Assembly (NCBI RefSeq): GCF_000013445.1
Contig: NC_007796.1
Coordinates: 2,826,936-2,890,935 of the forward strand
Reading direction: 5' to 3'
Length of the DNA stretch: 64,000 bases
DNA from: Methanospirillum hungatei JF-1
Lineage (GTDB): Archaea; Halobacteriota; Methanomicrobia; Methanomicrobiales; Methanospirillaceae
In this document: positions 18,393-24,840 of the stretch, in pieces
Position numbering within the stretch: position 1 is the stretch's first letter
Layout of the letters: each line of letters begins with the position of its first letter
Notes under the pieces: generated by a model
The model's database searches: none
The model's input: only the letters and a program-made list of their open reading frames with translations
What the model was told of the DNA's origin: nothing
Program-made: the position numbers and the translations under genes

Positions 18393-19117
18393 CTCAATTC
18401 GTATACCGTCCCCTTTTTTGCATGTTTGTTTCTATGTTGTTTTTTATAGAAGGCGTTTTTTTGTAATTAGGGCTTGTTTTCAGGGTATTTTTTTATTGAT
18501 ACGAGTTTTGATTATTTGAGAGAGAGATATTGTAGACTCTCTTTAGGCGTGTACCGGGGTGCTTCTAGCCTTGTGTTTATAAATGATCTCGATTTTTCTT
18601 GTCTTTGGGTCGTCGGATTTACGGGGCGGTATATAAACTCCTCCCTTCACGAGGTGGGCGGATGTGGTCTTGGACAGGGAGTTGTAAGGGGAGGGATCAG
18701 GGTTTGGATAGCGAGAGGATATGAGGGGGGAGAGTTTTTATGGGTTTTCGGGAAAATTTGAGGGGTTTTCGATGTCGGAGTTGCTAGGGGGTGCGAGGGA
18801 GCCGCGAAGCGGCGACCGAGTAGGATGGAGGAGAAGGAGGAGAGACAGGGTTCTGTTTGAGATAATTAGTTGAAGGTGTGGTGGAATCGCTATTAGATCC
18901 TCCTTGAATTGTTCGGGATTTTTTGTGGGAGAGAATATGTGGAAAGGGTGAGAATAAACAGACCCGATGATTCCTGACGGTGTGCCTGGTGAATCGCATA
19001 TGAGGGGAGGGTCCTGGGCTGACCGGGAGAGGCATCTGATGATTACCGGCTATGTAGATGATAGCCAGGAACAGAATGATAAAGTTCCGAATCGTGATCT
19101 GGCTCCATAGACATTGA
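18393..19117. other. Gene-free region at the start of the accessory segment
   Basis: About 725 bp with no credible coding sequence; open frames on both strands lack family character. Composition is odd: T-rich at 18410-18500, then a strongly G/purine-rich plus strand from about 18640 to 18860. Two hairpins are visible: AGAGAG(18520-18525)/CTCTCT(18537-18542), and GCCGC-gaa-GCGGC at 18801-18813 in a purine-rich context. This could be a decayed element or a noncoding RNA; I cannot tell. Confidence 0.4.
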
Positions 19118-19219
19118 GAGGGTTTTATATTAGGAGAAAGAATGATTGTAATTGTCAGAGTACAAAATCCAAATGCCAAATTCTGGGATGAAATTTATGC
19201 ATATGAGTTGAAGAAATGA
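19118..19219 (+). pseudogene. C-terminal remnant of a DUF4258-type toxin
   Basis: The frame is closed upstream by a TGA at 19115-19117 and reads EGFILGERMIVIVRVQNPNA, then KFWDEIYAYELKK. A C-terminal '(I/V)(I/V)xVYxPdxxxW' strand followed by a basic tail is the usual end of DUF4258 proteins, the toxins normally encoded just before YgiT-type zinc-finger antitoxins. Its stop overlaps the ygiT-like start (ATGA), as expected for such an operon. The N-terminal two thirds of the toxin are missing. If translated at all, it would start at ATG 19142 (25 aa). Confidence 0.5.
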
Positions 19220-19440
19220 AGTGCATTCAATGTAATGAAGGTGTAACGGTTGATAGTTCTACCATCGTCGCATTTGAAAAGAATGGGGCGGCTTTCCTTT
19301 TCAGGCATGTGCCGGCAATGATCTGTCCGGTATGTGGTGAAGAATATTTATCAGAAGAGATACAGGACAGGATATCTGAAATCAAAAACCGGTGCCTGGA
19401 ACCCGGTCTTTCGGTTCAGGTGTACGATTTTCGGTCGTGA
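19216..19440 (+). CDS. YgiT-type zinc-finger antitoxin-like protein
   Basis: Protein of 74 aa. An N-terminal CxxC (MKCIQCNEG) and a second CxxC (AMICPVCGEEYL) form the zinc site of YgiT/MqsA-N domains. The following helix (SEEIQDRISEIKNRC) and the ending VQVYDFRS match the usual family end ('VPVYDL'). It is the antitoxin half of a DUF4258/YgiT-type module whose toxin is truncated upstream. The stop codon lies inside the left terminal repeat of the IS element, so the last codons may be altered by the insertion. Confidence 0.75.
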   Translation: MKCIQCNEGVTVDSSTIVAFEKNGAAFLFRHVPAMICPVCGEEYLSEEIQDRISEIKNRCLEPGLSVQVYDFRS

Positions 19441-19443
19441 TCT
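19430..19443 (+). repeat. IS left terminal inverted repeat
   Basis: TTCGGTCGTGATCT here and AGATCACCACCGAA at 20640-20653 are reverse complements with 13 of 14 matches. IS1-family ends begin GG, so the true outer edge is probably at 19433. Confidence 0.7.
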
Positions 19444-19497
19444 TATTATGTAAAATATTCAATAAATTTAATAATATATTCCAATTATAATAACACA

Positions 19498-19881
19498 ATG
19501 GCATCTAAACCTTTTCTCAAAATAGATGACCTTCATCAATTTTGTTGTCAAAACTCAAATTGTCCGGACTATGGAAAACGAGGAATTGGAAATCTCTCGG
19601 TAAGTGGAACCTCTGGAGGTCAAGGAAACCGAATGTTGAGATGTAAGACTTGTGGATATCGGTTCTCCGAAACTAGAGGCACTGCGCTTCACAACTCGAA
19701 AATTGAGCATGAAAAAGCTGTTTCGGTCATGGAACATTTATCTGATGGATGTGGTATACGGAAGACCAGTAGGTTTACAGGTGTGAGTTTAGGGACGGTC
19801 GCTAGACTTTTAAAAAAGGCAGGGCCCCATGCTCAATTAATCCATGATGAATTGGTTTCTTTTTCCCCCTCAGACAAATGA
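19498..19881 (+). CDS. IS1-family transposase, N-terminal frame (InsA-like)
   Basis: Protein of 127 aa with a zinc-ribbon-like region (CCQNSNCPDYGKRG and LRCKTCGYRFSETRGT) and a helix-turn-helix (GCGIRKTSRFTGVSLGTVAR), the DNA-binding part of IS1 transposases. The frame ends at 19881, where the second frame has already begun at 19844 or earlier. Joining them into one transposase requires a +1 (or -2) shift around ttctttttccccctca (19857-19872), unlike the -1 shift of classical IS1. This may be programmed or may be an inactivating indel. Confidence 0.8.
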   Translation: MASKPFLKIDDLHQFCCQNSNCPDYGKRGIGNLSVSGTSGGQGNRMLRCKTCGYRFSETRGTALHNSKIEHEKAVSVMEHLSDGCGIRKTSRFTGVSLGTVARLLKKAGPHAQLIHDELVSFSPSDK

Positions 19882-20641
19882 GGTTCAATTCGATGAAAAG
19901 TGGAGTTTTGTCGGTAAAAAAGATAAGAATTGTGATCCTTTCGACCCAAATGATGAAAAATATGGAGATAACTGGGATCACATGGCTTTTGATCCAGAAC
20001 ATCGGTTAGTCATTTCAGTCATCCCCGGAAAACGAACTGCAGAGAACATCCACAAACTCATTGAAGACTTCATTAAAAGAACCAGGGGGAAATTAATGAG
20101 ATTGATAACGACGGACAAGTATATGCCATACAAAGAGGCCATTCGTATCGGATACGGCAGACTGGTTAATCCTGAAAGAACTGGTAAACGTGGACGACCA
20201 AAGAAGCCGTATTGGGAAGTCCCTTCTGGATTGATTTATGCGATTGTTAAAAAAACTCTTTCCAGAGGAAGAATATCCAAGGTGGAGACTGAACTTGTCT
20301 TTGGAACAGAGGAAGGGCTAAAAAGAGCATTAAAACGCTCAAAAGTTAGCAAAAAGGTAAATACTTCATTTATCGAAAGGCAGAATGGAACCGACAGGAA
20401 TCGGAATTCTCGAAAAATTCGGAAATCACTTTCATTTTCTAAAGAACCAGAGGAACACGAAGCTATGACGTTCTTTTGCTTATATAGTTGCAATTTTTGT
20501 TGGCCAATTCGAACTCTTCAAATTCAAGATGTTCAAGGGGGTCATTCAATAAAACGAACACCTGCAATGGCGGCAGGTTTAACAGATCACGTATGGACTA
20601 TCGAAGAGTGGATTCGATTTCCCGCCGTGCAGTTATGTTAG
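19844..20641 (+). CDS. IS1-family transposase, catalytic frame (InsB-like)
   Basis: Frame of 265 aa; the ATG at 19844 may not be a real start, because homologous sequence begins around QTNEVQFDEKWSFVGKK. The DDE triad is visible: D in VQFDEKWSFV, D in ITTDKYMPYKEA, and E in NTSFIERQNGTDRNRNSRKI. The C-terminal HTMKTPAMAAGL-like segment (KRTPAMAAGLTDHVW) is also typical of IS1 relatives. It is one base out of frame (+1) with the N-terminal frame. The stop codon abuts the right terminal repeat. Confidence 0.8.
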   Translation: MMNWFLFPPQTNEVQFDEKWSFVGKKDKNCDPFDPNDEKYGDNWDHMAFDPEHRLVISVIPGKRTAENIHKLIEDFIKRTRGKLMRLITTDKYMPYKEAIRIGYGRLVNPERTGKRGRPKKPYWEVPSGLIYAIVKKTLSRGRISKVETELVFGTEEGLKRALKRSKVSKKVNTSFIERQNGTDRNRNSRKIRKSLSFSKEPEEHEAMTFFCLYSCNFCWPIRTLQIQDVQGGHSIKRTPAMAAGLTDHVWTIEEWIRFPAVQLC

Positions 20642-20653
20642 ATCACCACCGAA
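20640..20653 (-). repeat. IS right terminal inverted repeat
   Basis: Reverse complement TTCGGTGGTGATCT matches the left end at 13 of 14 positions. On the minus strand it encodes the last codons and stop (CGG TGG TGA) of the mazF-like gene. Confidence 0.7.
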
Positions 20654-20975
20654 TAATTGAAATTATCGTATTGACCACAGATTGCATGATAGGATCGGTA
20701 ACATGCCCCAGAGTGTATTGAATCATCGATACATCAGCGGTAAAAAGTTTATCTGGCCTGATATAACTCATCTCTTTTAGACTCCCAGATATCAAGTCTA
20801 ACGGATGGAGGGGGATACTGCTTGTATCTGAGTGATATTTTGAAGTGATTTGACACAGGATCAGATCATCCCCGGATACAGGAGCTATCACTAATGCAGG
20901 TCGTCGTTTCACAGAACTTAAATCTGAGAATGGAAAGGGGATGACGACAATGTCTCCTTTTACAAATAGTCCCAC
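20643..20975 (-). CDS. MazF/PemK-family toxin
   Basis: Protein of 110 aa with the family opening KGDIVVIPFPFSDLSSVKRR and PALVI, then LILCQITSK and the SYIRPDKLFTAD strand. MazF-like proteins are sequence-specific endoribonucleases. The start overlaps the end of the upstream antitoxin gene by 16 nt. The C-terminus (IISIIRW) ends in codons that belong to the IS terminal repeat, so the natural last residues may have been replaced, but the protein is essentially full length and probably active. Confidence 0.85.
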   Translation of the reverse strand: MGLFVKGDIVVIPFPFSDLSSVKRRPALVIAPVSGDDLILCQITSKYHSDTSSIPLHPLDLISGSLKEMSYIRPDKLFTADVSMIQYTLGHVTDPIMQSVVNTIISIIRW

Positions 20976-21202
20976 GCCTCATCCTCTTCAGATGTGAGCC
21001 AGTCACGGGCAAGGACTCGTTCACTCATACAGGCGGTTTCACAGATGTGGAATGTATCTGAAGAACTTTCCCTTTGAGGTTTATCAGGCGGAATATCCTC
21101 AATGATGAGATGATACTTCTTTCCAGCCTGAAGATTTACTGGCTGATCCGGCACTAGGGCTTTTCCATCATATACCGCTGAAACGGAAGATTCGATAATC
21201 AT
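20960..21202 (-). CDS. AF2212/DUF104-like antitoxin
   Basis: Protein of 80 aa. The N-terminal beta-strands (AVYDGKALVPDQPVNLQAGK, then KYHLIIE) match the AF2212-like (DUF104) antitoxin family: an extended 'A.Y..G...P..PV.L..G..V.L.I' pattern. The C-terminal half (TSEEDEAWDYL) would wrap the toxin. It precedes and overlaps the MazF-like toxin gene, the standard order for such modules. It is probably autoregulated through the AT-rich 21203-21371 region, which has no clear operator. Confidence 0.75.
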   Translation of the reverse strand: MIIESSVSAVYDGKALVPDQPVNLQAGKKYHLIIEDIPPDKPQRESSSDTFHICETACMSERVLARDWLTSEEDEAWDYL

Positions 21203-21371
21203 GATAGTACCTTTTGCTTATACGTTGATAAAGGTTTAATCGTACCTAAAAGAATATAAAAATCGTGAAATGGTAAAGAAATATTCAATAAATTTTAATT
21301 TTTCCCATCTCCCAGGTAAAATAGGGAGTAAATACTCAACTTTAAGAAGTTAAACAAGTTATTTTTGTTTT

Positions 21372-21610
21372 ATGAAAGGAGTGGAGTTATTCATGAATGA
21401 TCCGGTCATTGAGGTATTCCGGTCAGAAATACTCCCAAAAATTATCGAGTTTTTTCAGCCTGATGATACTATCCTGTTGATTCACGGGTGCATGGAACTG
21501 TCCATGATGAATCAGATCTTGATGTGATTCTGGTTTCAGAGACTTTCAGAGATACACCCAGGCATGAGCGATTTCCTCTTGTCAGAAAAAGGATTCAAAC
21601 AGAACTATGA
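21372..21610 (+). pseudogene. Broken MNT-type nucleotidyltransferase
   Basis: The first part reads MNDPVIEVFRSEILPKIIEF, then FQPDDTILLIHG (ATG 21372 or 21393). After HG the frame breaks; the continuation in another frame, HGTVHDESDLDVILVSETFR..., ends at 21610 (ERFPLVRKRIQTEL). Together they form the start of a minimal nucleotidyltransferase whose G-S-x-A-x-G-x-x-x-x-x-S-D-x-D motif has lost several bases around 21490; the catalytic SDLDV is still there. Such proteins are antitoxin-like partners of HEPN toxins, but no HEPN gene is seen nearby. Confidence 0.7.
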
Positions 21611-21631
21611 AACGAAGGAGGAAAAATAGGG

Positions 21632-22144
21632 TTATACTTGGGGCGTTGTCACCAGCCAGGTGGTACTGTTCGAATAACTGTACCGCTCAATCTTATACTC
21701 GGGACAAATCTCGGACAATAAGGCCATAATGGTCCCTACCTCTTTTGAAGATAATCCGGTATCCTTGGCAATATACTTTGACTTAAAGAAGTTTGATCCT
21801 GGCTTCAATTGGCTTTTCAGATAATCTATTAAGCAGATCTGATTTTCATTGTATTTTGTGGTAAATTTACTTTGTAAAAGCATGTCTATCTCCATAAGTA
21901 CTGATTTTTGCTGAATGAATTGTAGGAGGAAATCCGGTCTTTTATAGACCGGGTGAAGTTCGTTCTGGTCAGGAGAAGAGAATCGGAGGACATGAAACTC
22001 TCTCCTGACCGGGGGAGTTTCCTTTTCGGGATGAGTTGGATCCAACAGTTGTAGGAGGACATGTTGAACACTACTCACCGACAGAGATCCTGTCAGACAT
22101 CCAGGAGTTACTTCCTGGATTTTTTGCAGGTCTCTGTGTGACAT
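21632..22144 (-). CDS. Unknown protein with a DUF7123-like winged-helix C-terminus
   Basis: Protein of 170 aa. The C-terminal 65 residues (LKPGSNFFKSKYIAKDTGLS, SKEVGTIMALLSEICPEYKI, ERYSYSNSTTWLVT) look like the small archaeal domain known from haloarchaea as DUF7123, a winged-helix-like fold; this match is from memory. The N-terminal half (MSHRDLQKIQEVTPGCLTGS...) I do not recognise. It is isolated in the accessory region, converging on the nucleotidyltransferase pseudogene 22 bp away. It may be a DNA-binding regulator. Confidence 0.55.
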   Translation of the reverse strand: MSHRDLQKIQEVTPGCLTGSLSVSSVQHVLLQLLDPTHPEKETPPVRREFHVLRFSSPDQNELHPVYKRPDFLLQFIQQKSVLMEIDMLLQSKFTTKYNENQICLIDYLKSQLKPGSNFFKSKYIAKDTGLSSKEVGTIMALLSEICPEYKIERYSYSNSTTWLVTTPQV

Positions 22145-22478
22145 ACAAATGTTGTTCGAAACAGGTTAAAAGACAAATAGACAAAACTGATGGAAAATAG
22201 TCTGAAATAATTTTAGAGTGCATTGATACTTTTTTTATTGAATAACTTCTGCAGATCATTATGAGCGGAAAATGAGAGGTCAATTATCGGTTGCACCTGG
22301 TTCTGAGAACAACTCAGGTTTTGGAAAAAATCAGATAGGACTGAATAAAAAATTGAAATCTACATGGTTTCAGGAGTTGCAACCAGTATCAAGATCTCTA
22401 ATAAGAAGAAAATTTATGAGGAGTTGCTTGGGGGATGACGTGTATTGATGGTATCTCTCGCGGGAGGAGGGAGCGGTG
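22145..22478. other. Intergenic stretch upstream of the unknown winged-helix gene
   Basis: About 330 bp. A 58-codon open frame (22272-22448, plus strand) is present but has no recognisable family, a weak ribosome binding site and basic, low-complexity composition, so I do not call it a gene. The promoter of the gene ending at 21632 should lie near 22150-22200. Nothing else is visible. Confidence 0.35.
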
Positions 22479-22745
22479 TTATCCCTCCACTTGTGCCACC
22501 CTTACTTTACTCAGGTGCCGTGAAGCTGTCTGCCTCGTTACACCAAAGCTGCGGGCAATGTCAGCAGCTGTTACATCCGGATGCAGCTCAATGAAACTCC
22601 GGATCCGTTCACTCCGATCCCCGTTGTCACTCAGCTGCGGTGAAGCTGTCACACCCGCTGTCAGGTCTGACCGGATGATGTTCATGAGCAATTCAACGGA
22701 AATGCAGAGCGAAAATGGTGGGATAGCATGAGAAGCCTGATGCAA
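22479..22745 (-). CDS. Small HTH protein, intact copy of a duplicated gene
   Basis: Protein of 88 aa. The C-terminal half is a helix-turn-helix (TAADIARSFGVTRQTASRHL, then SKVRV). A second, broken copy lies at 23672-23924. I choose the longer start (MHQASHAIPPFSLCISVE) because codons upstream of the internal Met differ between the two copies mostly at silent positions, including TCC versus AGT for the same serine, as if translated. Similarity extends beyond the gene to about 22778. The gene may belong to a small mobile or repeated element; function unknown. Confidence 0.55.
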   Translation of the reverse strand: MHQASHAIPPFSLCISVELLMNIIRSDLTAGVTASPQLSDNGDRSERIRSFIELHPDVTAADIARSFGVTRQTASRHLSKVRVAQVEG

Positions 22746-22778
22746 ATACCCACCCGGAGAGTAAGCGATATTAAACCA
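22483..22778 (-). repeat. Repeat copy A carrying the HTH gene
   Basis: About 290 bp, homologous to copy B at 23666-23963 with many substitutions. Shared blocks include ccaaagctgc, ccggatgcagctcaatg, gctgtcacaccc, gtgggatagcatg and the end attaaacc. Similarity stops after attaaacc in both copies. Confidence 0.6.
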
Positions 22779-23025
22779 AGGTAGCGATCCCGGTAAAGGT
22801 GATGAGGTCTCCCCACCTGAACGCCGAGGATGACCCCTGGACTATTTCCCCGGAGGACCAAAGGGCCCGGAGATGAGGGGGGCATCAATACAGATCGGCC
22901 AGCTACCCGAGCGGGAATAGGATCAAATCGGCGAGGGCTGCTTATGAACGGAGGCTCTCAAAGGAGAGGACGTAGGAGCAGAGGGCGACGACAAGGGTGA
23001 GAACTCCGGTTCAAGGTATGGAATA
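22779..23025 (+). other. GC-rich purine-biased tract, possible structured RNA
   Basis: About 245 bp much richer in G+C than its AT-rich surroundings, with no open frame of note. It holds several short potential stems: GGTG...CACC around 22797-22815, CCGGA/TCCGG-like pairs around 22850-22880, and CTCTC-AAAG-GAGAG at 22955-22968. It starts exactly where repeat copy A ends. The density of purine loops between short GC stems resembles a large structured RNA such as part of a group II intron, but no intron hallmark (domain V, reverse transcriptase) can be confirmed. Orientation uncertain. Confidence 0.25.
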
Positions 23026-23141
23026 TTCAATATTTTTTCTGGTAAGCGGGGAGATAACTCAGTATTCTTCAACATTAGTATTTCGGGATGTCAAAAAAAG
23101 GGTGTTTTTTTATGACTTAGCGGACTATTGATAAATATTAT

Positions 23142-23315
23142 ATGGCTGAAGTCACATCGGAGAATAACGAAGTTCTATTTCTACTCCAAAAAATCGAGAG
23201 CATCATTGATACCCGGCTCATTGGAGAGGTTGAACCTCTTGATGATGAAATCGAATTAATTGGTGAATATCAGAAAAGAAAAAGCGAAGGTACTCTAGAG
23301 CTTCATGAGATATAG
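23142..23315 (+). CDS. Small antitoxin of a RelE-type module
   Basis: Protein of 57 aa (MAEVTSENNEVLFLLQKIES, IIDTRLIGEVEPLDDEIELI, GEYQKRKSEG...), acidic and predicted helical. Its stop overlaps the RelE-like toxin start by 11 nt, the usual arrangement for antitoxin-toxin pairs. Similar short acidic proteins ending in 'LDDEIELIxEY' precede archaeal RelE toxins. There is no obvious DNA-binding domain. It follows an AT-rich upstream region with TATA-like ataaatattatat just before the ATG, suggesting a short or absent leader. Confidence 0.7.
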   Translation: MAEVTSENNEVLFLLQKIESIIDTRLIGEVEPLDDEIELIGEYQKRKSEGTLELHEI

Positions 23316-23562
23316 AATACTCCTTGATACACATGCCTTGCGGGATTTTCAAGATATTCCCGAACCATATCATACATCAATAAAGGAAAAGTTTGAGCGA
23401 TTAAAAGAAGGATTTCTCCCAGATTTAGATATTCGCAAGTTAAAGGGATTTAAAAATACGTACCGATTGAGAGTCGGTGATTATCGGATAATTTTTGAAT
23501 TAAATCCAGATTATGAGATCATCGTGATAGGTATTAGACCTCGGAAAACAGCTTATCGTTGA
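23305..23562 (+). CDS. relE: RelE/ParE-family toxin
   Basis: Protein of 85 aa, a single RelE domain: YRILLDTHALRDFQDIPEPY at the start, LDIRKLKGFKNTYRLRVGDY in the middle, RIIFELNPDYEIIVIGIRPR at the end. Conserved basic residues (K/R in RKLKG, RLRVGDYRI, RPRK) are those that act on ribosome-bound mRNA in RelE. It appears intact and is coupled to the small antitoxin upstream. A plasmid-addiction or stress role is only inferred from the family. Confidence 0.88.
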   Translation: MRYRILLDTHALRDFQDIPEPYHTSIKEKFERLKEGFLPDLDIRKLKGFKNTYRLRVGDYRIIFELNPDYEIIVIGIRPRKTAYR

Positions 23563-23665
23563 TAAGTCTCTGATGATGTTACATTTCATAAAATAATTAA
23601 CATTGAATTTTAATTTTTTTTTGAGAGAGTTAAGGGATTAGTTCTTTGAATGATTGTCAACGTAT

Positions 23666-23963
23666 CCCCCTCACTTTACTTAGAACTTTCGAAGCTGATT
23701 GCCTCATTACACCAAAGCTGCAGGCTATATCAGCAGCCGCTCTCCGGATGCAGCTCAATGTAACTCCGAATCCGTTCACTCCTATCCGCGTTGTCACTGA
23801 GCTGCGGTAAAGCTGTCACACCCGTTGTCGCCTCATTTGTCAGGTCTGACCGAATGAGATTCATCGTTACTTCCACACTAATGCACAGCGAAAAGGGTGG
23901 GATAGCATGGGAAACCTGACACAAAACCCCATCAGGAGAGTGGACGGTATTAAACCTAACTTT
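23666..23963 (-). repeat. Repeat copy B carrying the broken HTH gene
   Basis: Homologous to copy A at 22483-22778 in the same orientation. The two copies enclose the GC-rich tract and the RelE locus. Similarity ends at attaaacc in both. Confidence 0.6.
23672..23924 (-). pseudogene. Broken second copy of the small HTH gene
   Basis: The 5' part reads MCQVSHAIPPFSLCISVEVT and MNLIRSDLTNEATTGVTALP, continuing to RSYIELHPESGC, where a 2-base deletion relative to the copy at 22479 (around 23742) throws the reading out of frame and the HTH is lost. Downstream the nucleotide similarity continues in another frame to about 23672. There is also a 15-base in-frame insertion (NEATT). It is a decayed paralog, not a functional gene. 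Confidence 0.65.
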
Positions 23964-24128
23964 GCCACTTTGACTTCATACAGTCAATGAGATCGTTCAC
24001 TATCATGATCAAAATTTTTCAGAATTTCATCGGGAAATGATATTTAATCAACTTCATTATTGCAAATTATGTGATTTTGTGAGAGGACACAACATATATG
24101 TAAATATCTCATAAATCTACATACACAT

Positions 24129-24371
24129 ATGGGCACTGTTACCATATCCCTTTCAGATGAGGTCGAAAAACGGTTCCGGGAAGTCATTACTCGTGAATGT
24201 GGAACGAATAAAGGAGCAATAAGCAATGCAATTACTGAAGCAATTGAGCTTTGGATAAATGAAACCAGACAACGCTCACTTGCTGAAGCTGGAAGAAAGA
24301 TTCTAGCGAAAGAACATGATATAGGTGAATGGCATTATTCACATAGAAAGGAGCTTTATGATCGAACCTGA
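24129..24371 (+). CDS. VapB-type antitoxin (ribbon-helix-helix)
   Basis: Protein of 80 aa. The N-terminal strand and two helices (GTVTISLSDEVEKRFREVIT, then KGAISNAITEAIELWI) form a ribbon-helix-helix DNA-binding fold, and the tail would bind the toxin. It overlaps the start of the vapC frame by 14 nt. The toxin is interrupted by a stop codon, so this antitoxin may be an orphan that still represses its own promoter. Confidence 0.75.
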   Translation: MGTVTISLSDEVEKRFREVITRECGTNKGAISNAITEAIELWINETRQRSLAEAGRKILAKEHDIGEWHYSHRKELYDRT

Positions 24372-24840
24372 TGCGTTAATTGATTCCAATATTTTTGTTT
24401 ACGCATGGGTTTCCCAGGAGAAAGAAAAACATGATATTGCTCTCCGTTTATTTGAAAAGGTTTGAAGCAGGGAAATTATCTATGCGGTTTCAGTCCAAAA
24501 CTTAGCAGAATTCTCTTCAGTTCTTCTTACTAAAGGCGAAAGAAAGGAAGAACCTGATGAGATATCTGCATTTATTCAGATCATTCATGAATTTTCTCAT
24601 TGGAAAGTTCTGACATATGATTCGGCAATCATAATCCGTGCCCTGAATATACATAAAGAATATGGGCTTCATTTTTGGGACTCACTTCTCGTTGCCACCA
24701 TGGAAAAGAATGAAATCCGACGGATTATTACAGAGGATATCCATCTTAAAAAAATACCATGGATTGAAGTAATAAACCCTTTCAATGAGATTTACCATGA
24801 AGAAAAAATCGTAAGTTATAATACACGAACTCATATCTGA
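24358..24840 (+). pseudogene. VapC-type PIN toxin interrupted by an in-frame TGA
   Basis: The frame runs for 160 codons (MIEPDALIDSNIFVYAWVSQ ... FWDSLLVATMEKNEIRRIIT ...) with a single TGA at 24463-24465, codon 36. The PIN acidic residues (D in LIDSN, E in NLAEFS, D in FWDSL, D near EDIHL) are all conserved, so the lesion looks recent; a CGA arginine codon is one transition away. Downstream in-frame ATGs would remove the first catalytic Asp. Paired with the VapB-like gene at 24129. Confidence 0.75.

Larger units (their letters stand above)
19433..20650 (+). mobile_element. IS1-family insertion sequence (about 1.2 kb)
   Basis: Two overlapping transposase frames lie between 13/14-matching terminal inverted repeats that start with GG, as in IS1 elements. 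Size and two-frame layout fit the archaeal ISMhu11-type branch of IS1, but that subgroup is from memory. No 8-9 bp target duplication is visible: the left flank reads cgattttc and the right flank gaataatt. Each end supplies or contains the TGA stop of the flanking gene (ygiT-like at left, mazF-like at right), so the element sits exactly between two toxin-antitoxin loci. Confidence 0.75.

Noticed and set aside
18474-19179. Two 95-131 residue open frames (18474-18761 plus, 18784-19179 minus)
   Set aside because: Low-complexity sequence from G- or purine-rich DNA, no family character and no ribosome binding site.
22272-22448. 58-residue open frame on the plus strand
   Set aside because: No recognisable features, weak ribosome binding site; likely chance in AT-rich DNA.
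22799-22840. C/D box sRNA (GTGATGA ... CTGA ... GGATGA)
   Set aside because: C, D' and a near C' box are present with reasonable spacing, but no final D box is found at the expected distance.
24463-24465. TGA as selenocysteine in the vapC frame
   Set aside because: PIN toxins are not selenoproteins, no SECIS-like element was noticed, and Methanomicrobiales are not known for selenocysteine use. A nonsense mutation is simpler.
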